Assembly: GCF_963855985.1 (NCBI RefSeq)
Contig: NC_087092.1
Location: forward strand, 124,001-188,000
DNA length: 64,000 nucleotides
Reading direction: 5' to 3'
From: Ostrinia nubilalis
Lineage: Eukaryota; Arthropoda; Insecta; Lepidoptera; Crambidae
Each line of letters starts with the position of its first letter. The first letter of the stretch is position 1. The position numbers and the translations under genes are program-made. This document shows, one piece after another, positions 33,434 to 44,945 of the stretch. The notes under the pieces are model-generated. The model did no database searches, was not told the origin of the DNA, and saw nothing but the letters and a program-made list of their open reading frames with translations.

Positions 33434-33768
33434 GAGTCGCAGCCAAATAGTATAAAATAATAGAACAAGTTTTAGAAATACAACTCGGCATTCCACTTTT
33501 ATAATATGCCCACATATTGCACGTAAATAAACAACATGAATCGTAGGTTGTTTCCACCCTTGTCATCTGACACATGAAATAAACTCCTATTGTATTATAG
33601 ATATCGAAGCCGAATCGTATATAATAATAGAATGGGTTTTGGAGATCACTCGGGGTTCCACTTTTATAAAATACCTACATATTGCATAAAAATAACACGA
33701 ATTATGAGTTTTCTTTTCACCATTTACATCTGACACGAGATAACAAACTCCTATCTCCATGACTACCG
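33434..33768 (+). repeat. Diverged tandem duplication, ~167-bp unit
   Basis: Unit 1 (33434-33600) and unit 2 (33601-33768) align through ATAATAGAA, GTTCCACTTTTATAA against ATTCCACTTTTATAA, CATATTGCA, CATCTGACAC and AACTCCTAT. Divergence is roughly one base in four, so the duplication is old. The minus-strand 78-aa frame over it has no homology I can see. Confidence 0.7.
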
Positions 33769-34187
33769 TCGTAGTCTATGCCAAAGACTACAATATTTTA
33801 AGCAAGAAGTTTCAAACCTTAGCGGCTACGGTAACCCCTGGGCCACATACATCGTGATAACATTCGGTCGACACTGGAACGAAGTCTTGCGATTATGCAA
33901 AAAAGCATCGTATTCTAGTGCGGCTATATCACGTTCAACCGGGGTTTTAATTCGACTAAAGTCCTGACTAAAGACTGGAAGAAAATACGCCGCATTGTAT
34001 GAGCACTTCGTGTTCGTTAAAGCGGCTTCAGATCTAGAGCCCACATAGTTTTCTTTCCAATAATATCCGCAAGTAGCGCTGCATGATCTTTACAACAAAA
34101 ACGGCAATAGTTATTAAGGTGCCAAAATTATATGATTACTTTGGCACGGTATTATACACGTTCGAAGATTTGTCATTTTCATTCATT

Positions 34188-34330
34188 TCATCATCATCAT
34201 CATCATTTCAGCCACAGGACGTCCACTACTGAACATAGGCCTCCCCCAATGACTTCCACATCGCACGGTTGGTAGCGGCCTGCATCCAGCGCCTTCCCGC
34301 TACCTTTATCAGGTCGTCGGTCCACCTTGT
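34188..34330 (-). pseudogene. LINE 3' end with (GAT)n tail
   Basis: The minus strand encodes RWTDDLIKVAGRRWMQAA, then WKSLGEAYVQ, then a TAG in place of the usual Gln codon, WTSCG and a final stop at about 34208, followed by a (GAT)n tail. This is the C-terminal end of a lepidopteran RTE/BovB-like or related LINE polyprotein, downstream of the reverse transcriptase. Only the last ~40 codons are present, which is the usual outcome of 5'-truncated retrotransposition. Confidence 0.8.
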
Positions 34331-34534
34331 GGTGGGTTGACATTGCAGAATATGACTTTTGATAGGTTCATCATAGAATTCGGCGGGGATATCCTCACGG
34401 AGGAAGTTCGTAAAAGGGCGGAACAAGATCTTATAATAATGCAAGGCCGAAGCTGTAACGCGCGTGCTCCTACGTGTAATCCGGCGAGTATGCAATAAAT
34501 AGTAATGTCTGGTAAATAGTGGTAATACGTATCG

Positions 34535-34790
34535 TTCGTTCGTTCGTTTCAGCCGAAAAGACGTCCACTGCTGGACAAAGGCCTCCCCCAAGGATTTCCA
34601 CGAAGACCGATCCTGCACCGCTCGCATACAGGCACCTCCCGCGACCTTCACCAGATCGTCGGTCCACCTAGTGGGAGGCCTGCCCACGCTACGTCTTTCG
34701 GCTCGTGGTCGCCACTCAAGAACTTTCCTGCCCCAGCGGCCATCAGCTCTACGAGCTATGTGCCCCGCCCCGTCTATGTCTATATGCGCT
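34535..34790 (-). pseudogene. Second LINE 3' end, (ACGA)n tail
   Basis: Same protein family as the neighbour: the minus strand reads GHIARRADGRWGRKVLEWRP, RRSVGRPPTRWTDDLVKVAG, DRSSWKSLGEAFVQQWTS, then loses the frame one codon before the expected stop. The tail is (ACGA)n instead of (GAT)n, so the two neighbours come from different source copies or subfamilies. Because the frame slips, it reads on into unrelated DNA and produces the long 153-aa minus frame here. About 80 codons of the original protein remain. Confidence 0.8.
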
Positions 34791-35335
34791 ACGATTACAG
34801 GGTATCATTTTGCATAGTCGCAAGACTTCACTCCGCTGCTGTCAAATCAATGTCGCATAATGTTATCGCAATGTGTGTGGCCCTTGGCCAAATCACAGAA
34901 GCCTATGCGAAGAAAGAGCACTTGAATGACAATGAAAATCAGGGTTACCATTTTATAAGATCTCCTCACTATTGAGGGTAACAAAGTAACATTAATAATC
35001 TAGCCATTAATTACATTTATTACCTACCTATACGAGAAAGTAAAGCAACATGCGGTTTTATTTTAATTTGTAAAATATTTGTAACAGTTTGTTCCAAGTT
35101 TAGTTTTACAACAGTATTGCTGTTTCAGCTGTCACTGTGAAGCTTTGGGAAAATAAATAAATAGAAAAAATATTAATATAAATATTTATTTAAGTTTTTA
35201 TGTTCATTATCATAATATTATTATGCCAATTTATGTTACACTGTGTGACAGTCTTTGACACTAAACAAACTCTTCAGCTTAATAATACCTACCTACAGGG
35301 CGTTTTTATAGTTACTCTTGCTGATGAAACAAGAA

Positions 35336-35499
35336 GGGTTGATTCTACTACTGAAATACAACTACTTTTCTTACAGGACCAATATCAAATTCTCAAAAAA
35401 ATTCACATCCTCGTGATGGTGATAATTTCTATGGAGAGGTTTTTTTTTATATTCGGTCTCTTGGGATAAGTTATTCCATTTGAGCAGTAGAATTAATCC
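35336..35499. mobile_element. Small MITE with 22-base imperfect inverted ends
   Basis: GGGTTGATTCTACTACTGAA faces GGATTAATTCTACTGCTCAA on the other strand, 18 of 22 positions matching. The 164-bp element is non-coding. The 89-aa frame running in from 35200 is chance. Just upstream, ACAAACTCTTCAGCTT at about 35266-35280 is a scrap of the Helitron family seen at 8792-9033. Confidence 0.55.
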
Positions 35500-36033
35500 T
35501 TTTTATTTGATCACATATAAAAATAACACAAGTGTTTAGGAAAACTTCTTCTTTGGTATGGTATCACTACGGAGTTATAATGTCGGCAACTCTGTATCAC
35601 TGACTTGTAACTTTCAAACAGTATGAATAATAAGGGCACCACATTGGTTTTCTTTCTGAAAAAAGGCTTTCACTTTTAGTACTAACCCTTTAGCACTATT
35701 TCATTGAAATAAAAATACAATAAACGCACAGAAGACTGAAATTGAGTCAACTGACGTGACATTTATAATTTGTTGACATTATGACAGTTTGACAAGACTA
35801 GGAATTGAAAAAGTTTTAATTGAAAAAGTAAAATGACAATTTATTAAAACGATTCACAAGGATATAATCGATTAAAAATATTTATAAAATGTTCTGATAC
35901 TTGCCTGTAGCGATTATCCAATCCTGGTTTCTACTGAAAAACTACCTCGTGGCAAGATTTTGATAAAATAATAAAATCTTTATCTTCTCTTTCACAATCT
36001 ATAAAAGTTCATTTGGTCTATTATTATACATGT

Positions 36034-36226
36034 GCTATGAATGAGGGTTTTCGCAATTGAAAAATCCGCGCGATGGCAATACGTAGACGCGAGGTCCAAA
36101 TGCTGCATGATTGGTGGATATCTGTCAATGTCATGACAAAAATAACCAATCATGCAGCATTTGGACCTCACGTCTACGTATTGCCATCTGGCGGATTTTT
36201 CAATCGCGAAAACCCTCATTGGCATA
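36034..36226. mobile_element. MITE with ~76-bp inverted arms
   Basis: The left arm 36040-36115 (AATGAGGGTTTTCGCAATTG, then GATGGCAATACGTAGACG) pairs with 36145-36220 with few mismatches, leaving a 29-base loop. CTATG/CATAG just outside extends the pairing. The loop contains GTCAATGTCATGAC. A transcript would form a long hairpin; the 77-aa minus frame is incidental. Confidence 0.8.
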
Positions 36227-38260
36227 GATTATGAGAGACTGGCAACTATACTAGGTTGATATATGTTTCTCACACTTCAACTGGCATTGGATTCAACATC
36301 GGATTCTGACACTTTTACAGTTATGATACCATGAATATCAGTTTATGGTCCTAATTATTTTTATTTTATTTACGACCTTCGACCAGTTGGACACTTTAGA
36401 TAGCTTCTTGTAATAGTGTCAATATCTTTTTAGCTTTTAACGCAAATCTAGTCTTCAAAGCAGTTTAATCGATTTATTTTATTTTCAAAATCGATATTTT
36501 ATTGTCTATGATGGCCGCAGGAACATCACTATACATGGACTCCCAGCAATAAAGTACGGTAATGCCTCGTACAGATTTTATCGGCAAAAATTATGGAACT
36601 TGATAGGTTTTAGACCATGCCACGCACCAAAACGTCCGGAAGTTGTAATAGTATTATAGAATAAACGTTAAAAGACTTATTTATTTAATTTTTCAATGCT
36701 TAAGTGTCCATTAGAATGAAAGGGTGCTTAATGTATTAAAAAAAATAGAAAATAATTATGATGGGTTAATGTTTTTGGGCGGTTTTTTAGGCGGTTTCTG
36801 ACAATGTCCTTTAAGTATTAAGGGAATGTGAAGAAGTTATTCAAGTTTTTAACTACTCTACTATTACTCACTCGTAATAGACCTAGATGAGTCTATTTAT
36901 ACCGAGGTAACTAGTACTTATTCTGTGATAGTACTCAGTTGTCAGACTTACAGTAATTAGGACTCAGGATAAGAGTACGATTTTTGAATTTAGAATATTT
37001 TATACTATTCATAAAATCATAAAAATAATAATGAATGGTGCAGAATTTATTTGAGGACCAGCGAGCAGAAAGCTGCAATATTTGCGATACAGAATTAAAT
37101 GTTATGCAATGCACCGAGCTTCTCGGTTCATGACAGACTGCGGTTTCGCTTTCACCGAGAAAGGGGCTGGTTATTGCCGCCGCGACTAAGCATTCACTGT
37201 ACATCCGCCTACTCTACAGTCTGAGAGGAATAAAAGCTCTGCAGAACTACTCTACTTATTCCAGAGAGGGTATGACGTTATTGGTTTATTTATTTTGTAA
37301 TTATTTTACTAACCGTTTATTCTTGGTAATTTAGACCAGCCTCTACCTACTCTGAAAATAGGAAATCTACTTAGTCATACGACTTGCAGAAGTTGCAGTG
37401 CAATGCGTGCAATTACTGACATGACACACTCAGTATGTGCAAAGCTCTAACTAGTCTACAACACTCAATTAGTGACGTAGAGACTTTGCAAGTCGCGACT
37501 CAGCCTACTGGTGGCGCCAGCAGTTCAGGTGGCCCCTGCGTGGGCCATCCATCACCGACGCTAATAGCTACGCCTGCGGTGCTATCAACTTCACAGAGCA
37601 AGGACTTCCGTATAATAGAACCTACAAATTGCTCAGATAGACGATAAGAGAACCAATTAAATACGATTCGCAACCCTATTGGCATTCTGTCAATCGTTGG
37701 ATCAAGAAAATATTAATTAAACCTTTTTTAAAGTGTAGACTAGTGGCAGGAAGCTACATCGCTATTGAACAGCCTCCGGTTTGGTTTGGATTCCCTAGGG
37801 GATATAGCTACACTTAGCACGTGTGACCTTAGTAATTATAATTCAATAGCGTCACCAGGGACTTCACGGAGTGGTTTGGGACGGTTTCCATATTTGTTAG
37901 GTTTATGAAAAAAATCCAGTTAAATGTAAGTAGCTACCAATATTGTAGTAATGAATAACTGACATGTGTTTCCTCGAAAGAATATTTTTGTATTACAGTA
38001 ATATGAAATAGCAAATTAAACATAACAGCCGCGTAAACGTATCTGAAAGGATCGGCTTTAGTATCGTGCGCGCCATATGCCGCCGCGAGGAATTCCGGCT
38101 GGAGCCGCCGGGAACCCCGCGCCGCGCATACTGATGGCGGCTCCGGCGACCAGTCCAGGCTAGCTTGATAAGCATCTTTGGGTCTTCATCGACAAACATA
38201 AGGAATTAATTAAAAACGTGCAGAGATTGCAGCTGATCATTTTCAACAGGCAATTATAAT
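36227..38260. other. Non-coding; one weak ATG frame
   Basis: No gene supported. GC-rich islands lie near 37495-37575 and 38060-38160. The ATG frame at 37435-37647 (70 codons, Ser/Thr/Pro/Gly-rich, with GGASSSGGPC) overlaps the first island and shows neither splice sites nor a domain. I consider it chance, though its composition is not absurd for a regulatory protein. Confidence 0.5.
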
Positions 38261-38261
38261 T

Positions 38262-38375
38262 ATTTTTATGTGACAGGAGGCAAACGAGCAGACGGATCAC
38301 CTGATGGTAAGTGATTACCGTCGCCCATAGACACCCGTAGTCCCAGGGGCGTTACAGGTGACCTTTACCCCTTAC
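38262..38375 (+). repeat. Lepidopteran LINE-derived repeat (GAGGCAAACGAGCAGACGG)
   Basis: TGTGACAGGAGGCAAACGAG, then CACCTGATGGTAAGTGATTA, then CCATAGACACCCGTAG and CAGGGGCGTTACAGGTG is a pattern I recognise from the 3' region of a very common lepidopteran retroposon. The downstream part is missing, so this is a partial copy. Confidence 0.65.
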
Positions 38376-41300
38376 CTATTAGTTTATCTATTTGAACTCA
38401 AATTCATATCGAACAATTGAAACGCATCACAAAGGCAATAGGTACACGCCTGCTCTAATGATAAATCTAAAACGTCTGATTCTGAACTAAAACAATATGT
38501 TTTGCTCTATTGTCTTAGAAAACCGACGAAGCGGATAAAAGATAATGAAAGTGATAGAGTCATGATTAGATTGTGTCGGGTCATGGTTTCGTGTTTCAAG
38601 CTCAATCCTATTGTTTAAAGCTCGCTCGTCCTTGGTCCCCGCGTAACGGCGCCGTCACGGCCGCGGCGGCGGCTGGTGCAAGGCCGAAGGAGCCTATAGC
38701 CCTCGCTAATCAACAAACAATCCTTGCTCTAATTGGGACTAACTAAAGTCTTGGAGGATAGTCCAAGACTGTATTATGTAGTAAAAATACAATGTGATGT
38801 TTGTTTGTTGTTTAATTGTTTTAATTCATCAAACGAGTTTAATTAATCAAGAATAATCTAAAAATAATGGCCAGAGCAAAGCAAATATCCAGGAAGAGGC
38901 AGATTAGAGTATCCAAAGTGAATAATAGCTGGATAATAGGTAATTTCGAGATAAGGAAAACAATAGGCAGTTTGCTTTTATGGCGTCTATTTACGATTCC
39001 CAGCCGAGTGAATCATGTATCGAAAGTATAGCAAGGATGAACTAACGTTGCTGCGAGCGTTAACGAATGAATCAAATGGCACGCGGCGAGGATGCGTGCG
39101 TAATACGCCGATTGGCGTGAACAGCGCGATGGCGAAATTGCGCAATTGGGAATGAAACTCAAACCGTCATGGACGTGAGTGATGTAGGAATCGCTCGCGA
39201 TATCTCTATTAACTCGATGAAAAGTGGGAGTGGGCGGATTCATGATAAATTAAACCCAAAAAAGATGGTGCCAAGATGGAGCACATCAGAGCAATTAATT
39301 TTTATTTTAAGTGAATGATTGACGGCAATTATAATCAAACCAATAAAACGTTAAGTAGGATAAGCACGGTTACCATAAAACTTTCATGACGTTGAAGTTG
39401 TCTTGATTCTTTAGACACTAAAATCATCATAGTTGAAATTACTGATCTAAGATTTTAAGCTTTCGCGTTCCACCATTACAATTAATTAATGTAGCAACAT
39501 AACATAAAAGTCCAACTGTATACTGTACTCATGTAGAGTCTCGACGATTATTTATATCATGATGGATCATCGGTCCATTTAGACAATTTGCGTACTTTTG
39601 TACTAGCCTTTTTTCAACACTTTTCTAGTCGGATTTAATGTTATTTTCAAATAGCGGGTGGTTCATGCGTGCGAGTAATAATAGCGGCTGCGCGTGCGCC
39701 CTTAATGACTTAGTAACGGGTTAGTTTATTTACCGCGAGTTGTGAATGTACTGTTACTCTGTGTCTAAATTATAATCTGTAAAATTGTCTGTTTAATGTA
39801 GCATGAATCGCGTAATAGTACGAGCAAGTATATTGAGCGCTATTGCTATTATTTAAAAGAAAAAATTGCATAATTTTATTTGGCATAGCTGAAGCAATTA
39901 GATATAAATTTTAACGATTTCACCCAGTAGCTAGACATTAACAGGCCATTGGGTTTATCGCTACATCTCTCGCCGGCACCACGCCACGACAGCAGCCATC
40001 GGCGAGTCGGCAATCATACGAACACGAACTAGTTTAAATTCTTCACCTCGCTAGCGAAAGTTGTGGAATGGCGAGTCGCTAATGAAATAATAAGGAAGTC
40101 CTTACAAGTTTTTAAGTAAGTATAATTATACTTATTTACGAGTATTTGTCCTTCCGTAAATTAAAGAAGGCGAACGAGTGACCAGCGCATCATATGACAC
40201 AAAAACTAACATTATTTTTATAAAATACTTAGTTAAAATTAAAATTTGACGTCGTCTTATTTGACAATTTGTATGAAAGACGAAATGATTTGTACTGATA
40301 CTACATACACTTGATTGACTCCATCCAGGAGGTAGGTATACAGTCTGGAACACTAATAAATCCCACGTCCGTTTCTCTCTCTTAATCGAGTACATCCTAA
40401 TTTCATAATCTCTGTTATTAAATTAACTACATCTGCGAGGACGACCAAGACCATTCATTACTACAGTCTTGTAGAATATCAACAAATGTTAACTGCATTC
40501 TGATTCATATGTCAACGTCAACCACTTCAGTTTTAAAACGTATTTAATTATTAAAAGCGTGGCGACATCTGATCAAAAACTTTAAAATTAAAACGAAAAC
40601 ATTTCGCTGGCAATGTACTGAAATTTTTCAAGATGATTAATGAGTCGAGCTGAAAAACTGGCCACTCGAAATAGAATCATTTCATACATATTTATAGTTT
40701 GTTTGATTTGGATATGGGTGTTCCAAATTTCTGTAGAATTATTAAACTCCAACATTGATGAAAATACAGTCATGTTCATTGAGGCGTAAGTTCGGGTTCC
40801 ACTCGGGTAGAAATACAAAATAACCCGAGAGAATAATCGACAAGATCTTTGCGGACCAACTACCTTTTAGCTGCTTAATTTTGAATAGCTTAGGTAGCGA
40901 TATTAATTTATTTATGGAAATTTCATATTTCATGCTGGATAACTTTTTTAATTGAAAATGTTCCACAACTAAATGCAGTAGGTACCTACATTGTATTCCA
41001 GATTGTACATGCCCAAAGTAGGTAAAGTACGAGCAAAATACACATATTTTTATGAGCTTTAGCAGAGCCTCTATGACATGTATGTACAAGTGCTCGTCAA
41101 ATTGTAGGAATTATTGTTGTATGTTGTGTTTAAAATAAAATACTTATTACCTTAAACCAAAATTACAGTTTTTTTTTGTTACTTTTTGTAAGAGACACAC
41201 ACTTATATTTTGCTGGTTTTCGTTTGTTGCCGTTTTATCATATTCATATTCACTTCATTATCATTATTATAATTATTATCATGATTATAATTATTCCACA

Positions 41301-42314
41301 TGTGATGTTAAACGTATAAAATTCCTTCGAAAATAAATCAACGATCAGTGATTAATAATTTGCCATTCAAATATTATTGAATGCGGAAGATTGGCCAATT
41401 TCTAAAGAACCTATAAGTAAAAATGCAGCAAGTGATCTAGGTGTTTTCACGTGCAGCAGCGCCGGCGCCGGAATGCGGAGAAAGTCAGTGCTTCGGGCAC
41501 GTCTGCTGCACGCGGCGCGGGCGCACCTGCCACCAGCACTCCTCGTACTGGTAATGGTTGGGAAATTTCGCAATCTCCTGAATCCATTTCCTATTGTCCT
41601 GGTTGTAATTCGTATTATATTATATTAACTACAGCTATTTAGAATCACATCAATATTGCATTAAGTATGTTAGTGGTAAAGGCATGCCATTTAACAAGCT
41701 GGGCCTGATATGTACTGTTTATGAGAAATATTTAGGTACTAGGTATAATTGTACACATCATTAAACACAATGCTCAATCTTTTTGCTTTTACTGTAGGTA
41801 ATCTACATTGTGAAGCAAGTGAGTAAGAAAAGAAATGTATCTAATCTCAACATATTAATTGACTGCAGTGCTGCAATTAGTTCCGAACAGTTGGCGTTAC
41901 GTCGGGCAGGCTGATCAGCACCTGCGATGTCAGTCACCTTGCTCTGGTGTCAGTCACCCCGCCGCCACTGGGCCACTGGGTGAGGGCGTGTGAGCGTCGC
42001 GGCGCGTGAGCATCTTCGAGAGTTGTCATGGAGCCATTGTGCTTGCAACGATGCTATTTTTTTAGAATAAAGAACAACGTCGAGCAACCGCTACTCATAG
42101 GCCAACAGAGAATGTTATGACAGCCTAAGTATGCATTAACATTATTGGCACAAAATCATTTTTTCTAATATAAAAAAATCATGTTCTGCTGTTTAAAGCC
42201 ACACAAGAACATAGGAATGGTATGATCTTAGCATCGGTAATTTTATCACTGCACATAAGTAACGTGCTGTGCGAGTTATCTCACACGGCGCAGGCGCGTA
42301 CTGTACCATTATGC
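38376..42314. other. Non-coding stretch with GC-rich islands
   Basis: No gene supported. GC-rich islands near 38635-38695, 39965-40015, 41450-41545 and 41925-42010. The several 65-115 codon frames here either cross islands or lie in AT-rich DNA with no domain. A TTATAATTATTATCATGATT tract near 41268-41292 is simple AT-rich sequence. Confidence 0.5.
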
Positions 42315-42322
42315 ATTATTAG

Positions 42323-43157
42323 TAGTGATGGGCCGACTATGGTCTTTGCCGACTAACCGACTAGCCGACTAATCGGTTTTCAAATTGCCGATTAGTCGGC
42401 CGACTAGTCGGCAATGCCGATCATTCTAATACCTACTTGTCCAAAGAATAATATCTAGATTTCTCAAAGAAATAAGAATATCTAAATTTCTAAAGAGATA
42501 AATATTACTTCTTGAGAAATGAGATTTCTTTAATTATGAGAAAAAATAAAAAGCAACATTACAATCACCTAACAGTACCTAAGGTAGATGTCATAATTCT
42601 CGACGGCGGAGGGGTCAGAGGAGGTGACAATATGATCCCCACCTGCTGGGCTAGGATGCGTGCCTTGATATTATTCTTACTTATCGACGTCAAAATATAT
42701 GGACAAATTGCGCTTATCGCGGCACGCATCCTAGGCCCACTGATTCCTCTCCACTCTCCACGGTGATGGTAAGAAGCTGGAGGCGTGGGGGTTCCCCCCG
42801 CCTACATAGCACGGACTAACACCACCGTCAGATAGGCAGGGCACGCTAATTGCTGGCACAGACTGTGATAGTTGATGGCTTTGTCCGGATTCCCATAGTT
42901 TTTCACACTAAAGCGATCGACGGAGCTCAGGGGTTATTTATGTGGGTATTCCTCATCCTTCCGATGAAAGGAGGCCCTTGTCTACCTCATAATCATCTTG
43001 GTAATTATGAGTTTTATTTCATTCACATATTTAATTTTGTAATGCGCCGATTATAATCGGCAGATTTTGCCGAATAGTCGTCACTAGTCGGCCGACTACA
43101 AATGATGCCGAATAGTCGGCTTTCCCGACTAGTCGGCGACTAGTCGGCCCATCTCTA
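42323..43157. mobile_element. hAT-type MITE, copy 1 (835 bp)
   Basis: Ends TAGTGATGGGCCGACTA and (other strand) TAGAGATGGGCCGACTA, typical of hAT elements, are flanked by the perfect 8-bp duplication ATTATTAG (42315-42322 and 43158-43165). Subterminal regions are packed with GCCGACTAGTCGG-type palindromes, possible transposase binding sites. The two open frames inside (84 and 68 codons) lack any transposase motif. A 84-bp inverted-repeat element is nested at 42651-42734. Confidence 0.92.
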
Positions 43158-43286
43158 ATTATTAGCATAGCGAGCCACAATTACGCTGCACCGAGCCACA
43201 GTCCAAGGCCGCCGTCAGGACATTGCAGTAAGTAAACCTACGCTATAATAACACAATTTAGCCACTTTTATAAGCTCTAGCCAGAA
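43158..43286. other. Short unique spacer between hAT MITE and hairpin
   Basis: About 120 bases with nothing recognised beyond the 8-bp target duplication at its left edge. Confidence 0.6.
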
Positions 43287-43492
43287 CTGTACCTCTAGTA
43301 GGAAAAACTTTCGAGTTCGTTTCGTTGCGTATTCAAAGTGTCATCGAAAAATTTTGTATGAAAAATTAAACAGCGCCCCCTAGGGCGGCTATAATATAGG
43401 GGGCGCTGTTTAATTTTTCATACAAAATTTTTCGATGACACTTTGAATACGCAACGAAACGAACTCGAAAGTTTTTCCTACTAGAGGTACAG
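43287..43492. mobile_element. Perfect inverted repeat, 96-bp arms and 14-base loop
   Basis: Arms 43287-43382 and 43397-43492 are exact reverse complements by eye: CTGTACCTCTAGTAGGAAAA at the outside, CAGCGCCCCCTA at the inside. No target duplication is obvious. Perfect arms imply recent origin, gene conversion or functional constraint. It is most likely a very young MITE, but a transcript would fold into an ideal hairpin-RNA precursor. Confidence 0.9.
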
Positions 43493-44539
43493 GTTGGCAT
43501 AGATGCTCGTTCACATATAAATGTATTTGAATCATTTTATAGAAAAGGTAGGTCTTCGCGACCTCGTGGAGCATACTCTGCCTGTGCGATGACTAAGAAG
43601 TACCTACTGTGTGCACGTGCTTTCAAGGAGGAAGCATGAACGCAATAGCAAATAATTATTTTGAATAACAGATTATTTTGTTTAGCATCTTTAAGGGTAA
43701 ACACGGTTATTGCGTCCGTATTTACACTATTAACACAACATGTAGTAGTTTCATTTGTGTTATTATTATTTTATAAGTTTGAAAGCTACTATAATTTTAA
43801 GTGCCTCGTAACGTGATTTACTGAATTCCTTATGGTTAGGTAGAGTTCAGAAATTCTGTAATACAGGTTAATCTGTTAGGACTTAGGAAACTAATCTTCT
43901 TGGTAAAGTTTAAGTGTAAATCCTCTTAGAATTCGATAAAAGTTACATAATTTTACATCAAATTAATTGAAATATGTTTTAATGTAAAACAGACGGATTA
44001 CTAAGCAATCACCGAGCGAACAATCAATCGCTGTCCCAGCGACAACTTAATGGCACAGACGCGTCAGTACACCACACCATCAGTGGTGTCATTCGCGGGT
44101 GTCGTCGGGTTTGTGATTCATTCGACAGCGGCCTCTGGCGGGGACGCTCGACCCAATACAAAGACATCGTTCATTAATGAGAATCGAGTTCATTTGTCAA
44201 AGATAGGCCTAAATAAATATTTTTACACCTTTAAGCCCAAAAACTCATTTTTTCCAACAGTCTTAACGAACATTTTGGCAATAGGTAGGTAGGACGTAAA
44301 TTTTCCTGAAGAAGTTTACTTATAATTTCAAGTGTCTTACTTATAATTTTACAGTTTATAGTTTTTTTTTAATTAGAGCGTAATAAAAATAATTGAAAAA
44401 ATATCGATATAGGTAATTGATAAAAATGTAAAAACAACAATTAACTGGACGGCGAAGAGGCTATAAATAATATATTAATTGCCGATAAAGTGGAAGAGAT
44501 AGTAATGTATTGGGTGTGCTCTCCTCGCTACACAAGCGC
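43493..44539. other. Non-coding, nothing recognised
   Basis: AT-rich DNA. The 80-codon ATG frame at 44050-44292 has no domain or splice evidence. Confidence 0.5.
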
Positions 44540-44945
44540 ATTCGTTCTTTAATAATAATAATAATAAGCAAATACCTTGACTTGGCCCACGAGGTGACCG
44601 CCATGTGGGATGTTGACTCGACGATCATTGTCCCGATAGTTGTCTCGGCAAACGGGCTAATAGCGAAGAGCTTCGACCAACATCTAAAGAAGCTCTCGCT
44701 GGATGGTTGGCTCAAGGGTCAGATGCAAAAGGCGGTGATCCTCAGCACTGCACGCATTGTCCGGAGGTTCCTCAGCCTGTGACCCTGACCACCGGTAGCT
44801 TGGGCCCTGCTCCGCTACCAGCGGAATAACTATTTTTAAGTATTTTTTTATAATGTATTTTTTTTTTTTTGATAATTTACATTGTAAAAAAATATTTAAA
44901 ATTAAGAACCAAAGTTAATAAAGAGAATAATAATAATAATAAATC
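44540..44945 (+). pseudogene. LINE 3' end with C-terminal ORF fragment and (AAT)n tail
   Basis: From about 44570 the frame reads KYLDLAHEVTAMWDVDSTII, VPIVVSANGLIAKSFDQHLK and ends ILSTARIVRRFLSL-stop at 44782. I recognise this as the C-terminal end of a widespread insect LINE polyprotein. A ~150-base 3' UTR follows, ending in AATAATAATAATAATAAAT. The 5' side begins inside another (AAT)n tract at about 44551, so this is a severely 5'-truncated copy or is preceded by a second tail. The clade is not certain. Confidence 0.75.

Larger units (their letters stand above)
33828..34890. repeat. Inverted pair flanking LINE ends
   Basis: Minus-strand 33828-33905 (TTTTGCATAATCGCAAGACT, then AATGTTATCACGATGTATGT) is matched by plus-strand 34808-34890 (TTTTGCATAGTCGCAAGACT, then AATGTTATCGCAATGTGTGT). 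The two LINE 3' ends lie between them. These may be the two ends of one disrupted element. The 72-aa minus-strand frame in the left copy is not recognised. Confidence 0.55.

Noticed and set aside
34226..34687. Single 153-codon protein with two RWTDDL repeats
   Set aside because: It is two separate LINE 3' ends read through a chance open stretch after a frame slip, not one protein.
37435..37647. 70-codon Ser/Thr/Pro/Gly-rich ORF
   Set aside because: ATG start and composition are tolerable, but it coincides with a GC-rich island and has no domain or splice evidence.
42512..43056. Two conserved proteins (84 and 68 codons) repeated at 46939-47483
   Set aside because: They are identical only because both lie inside copies of the same young MITE; no domain and no selection can be inferred from two recent copies.
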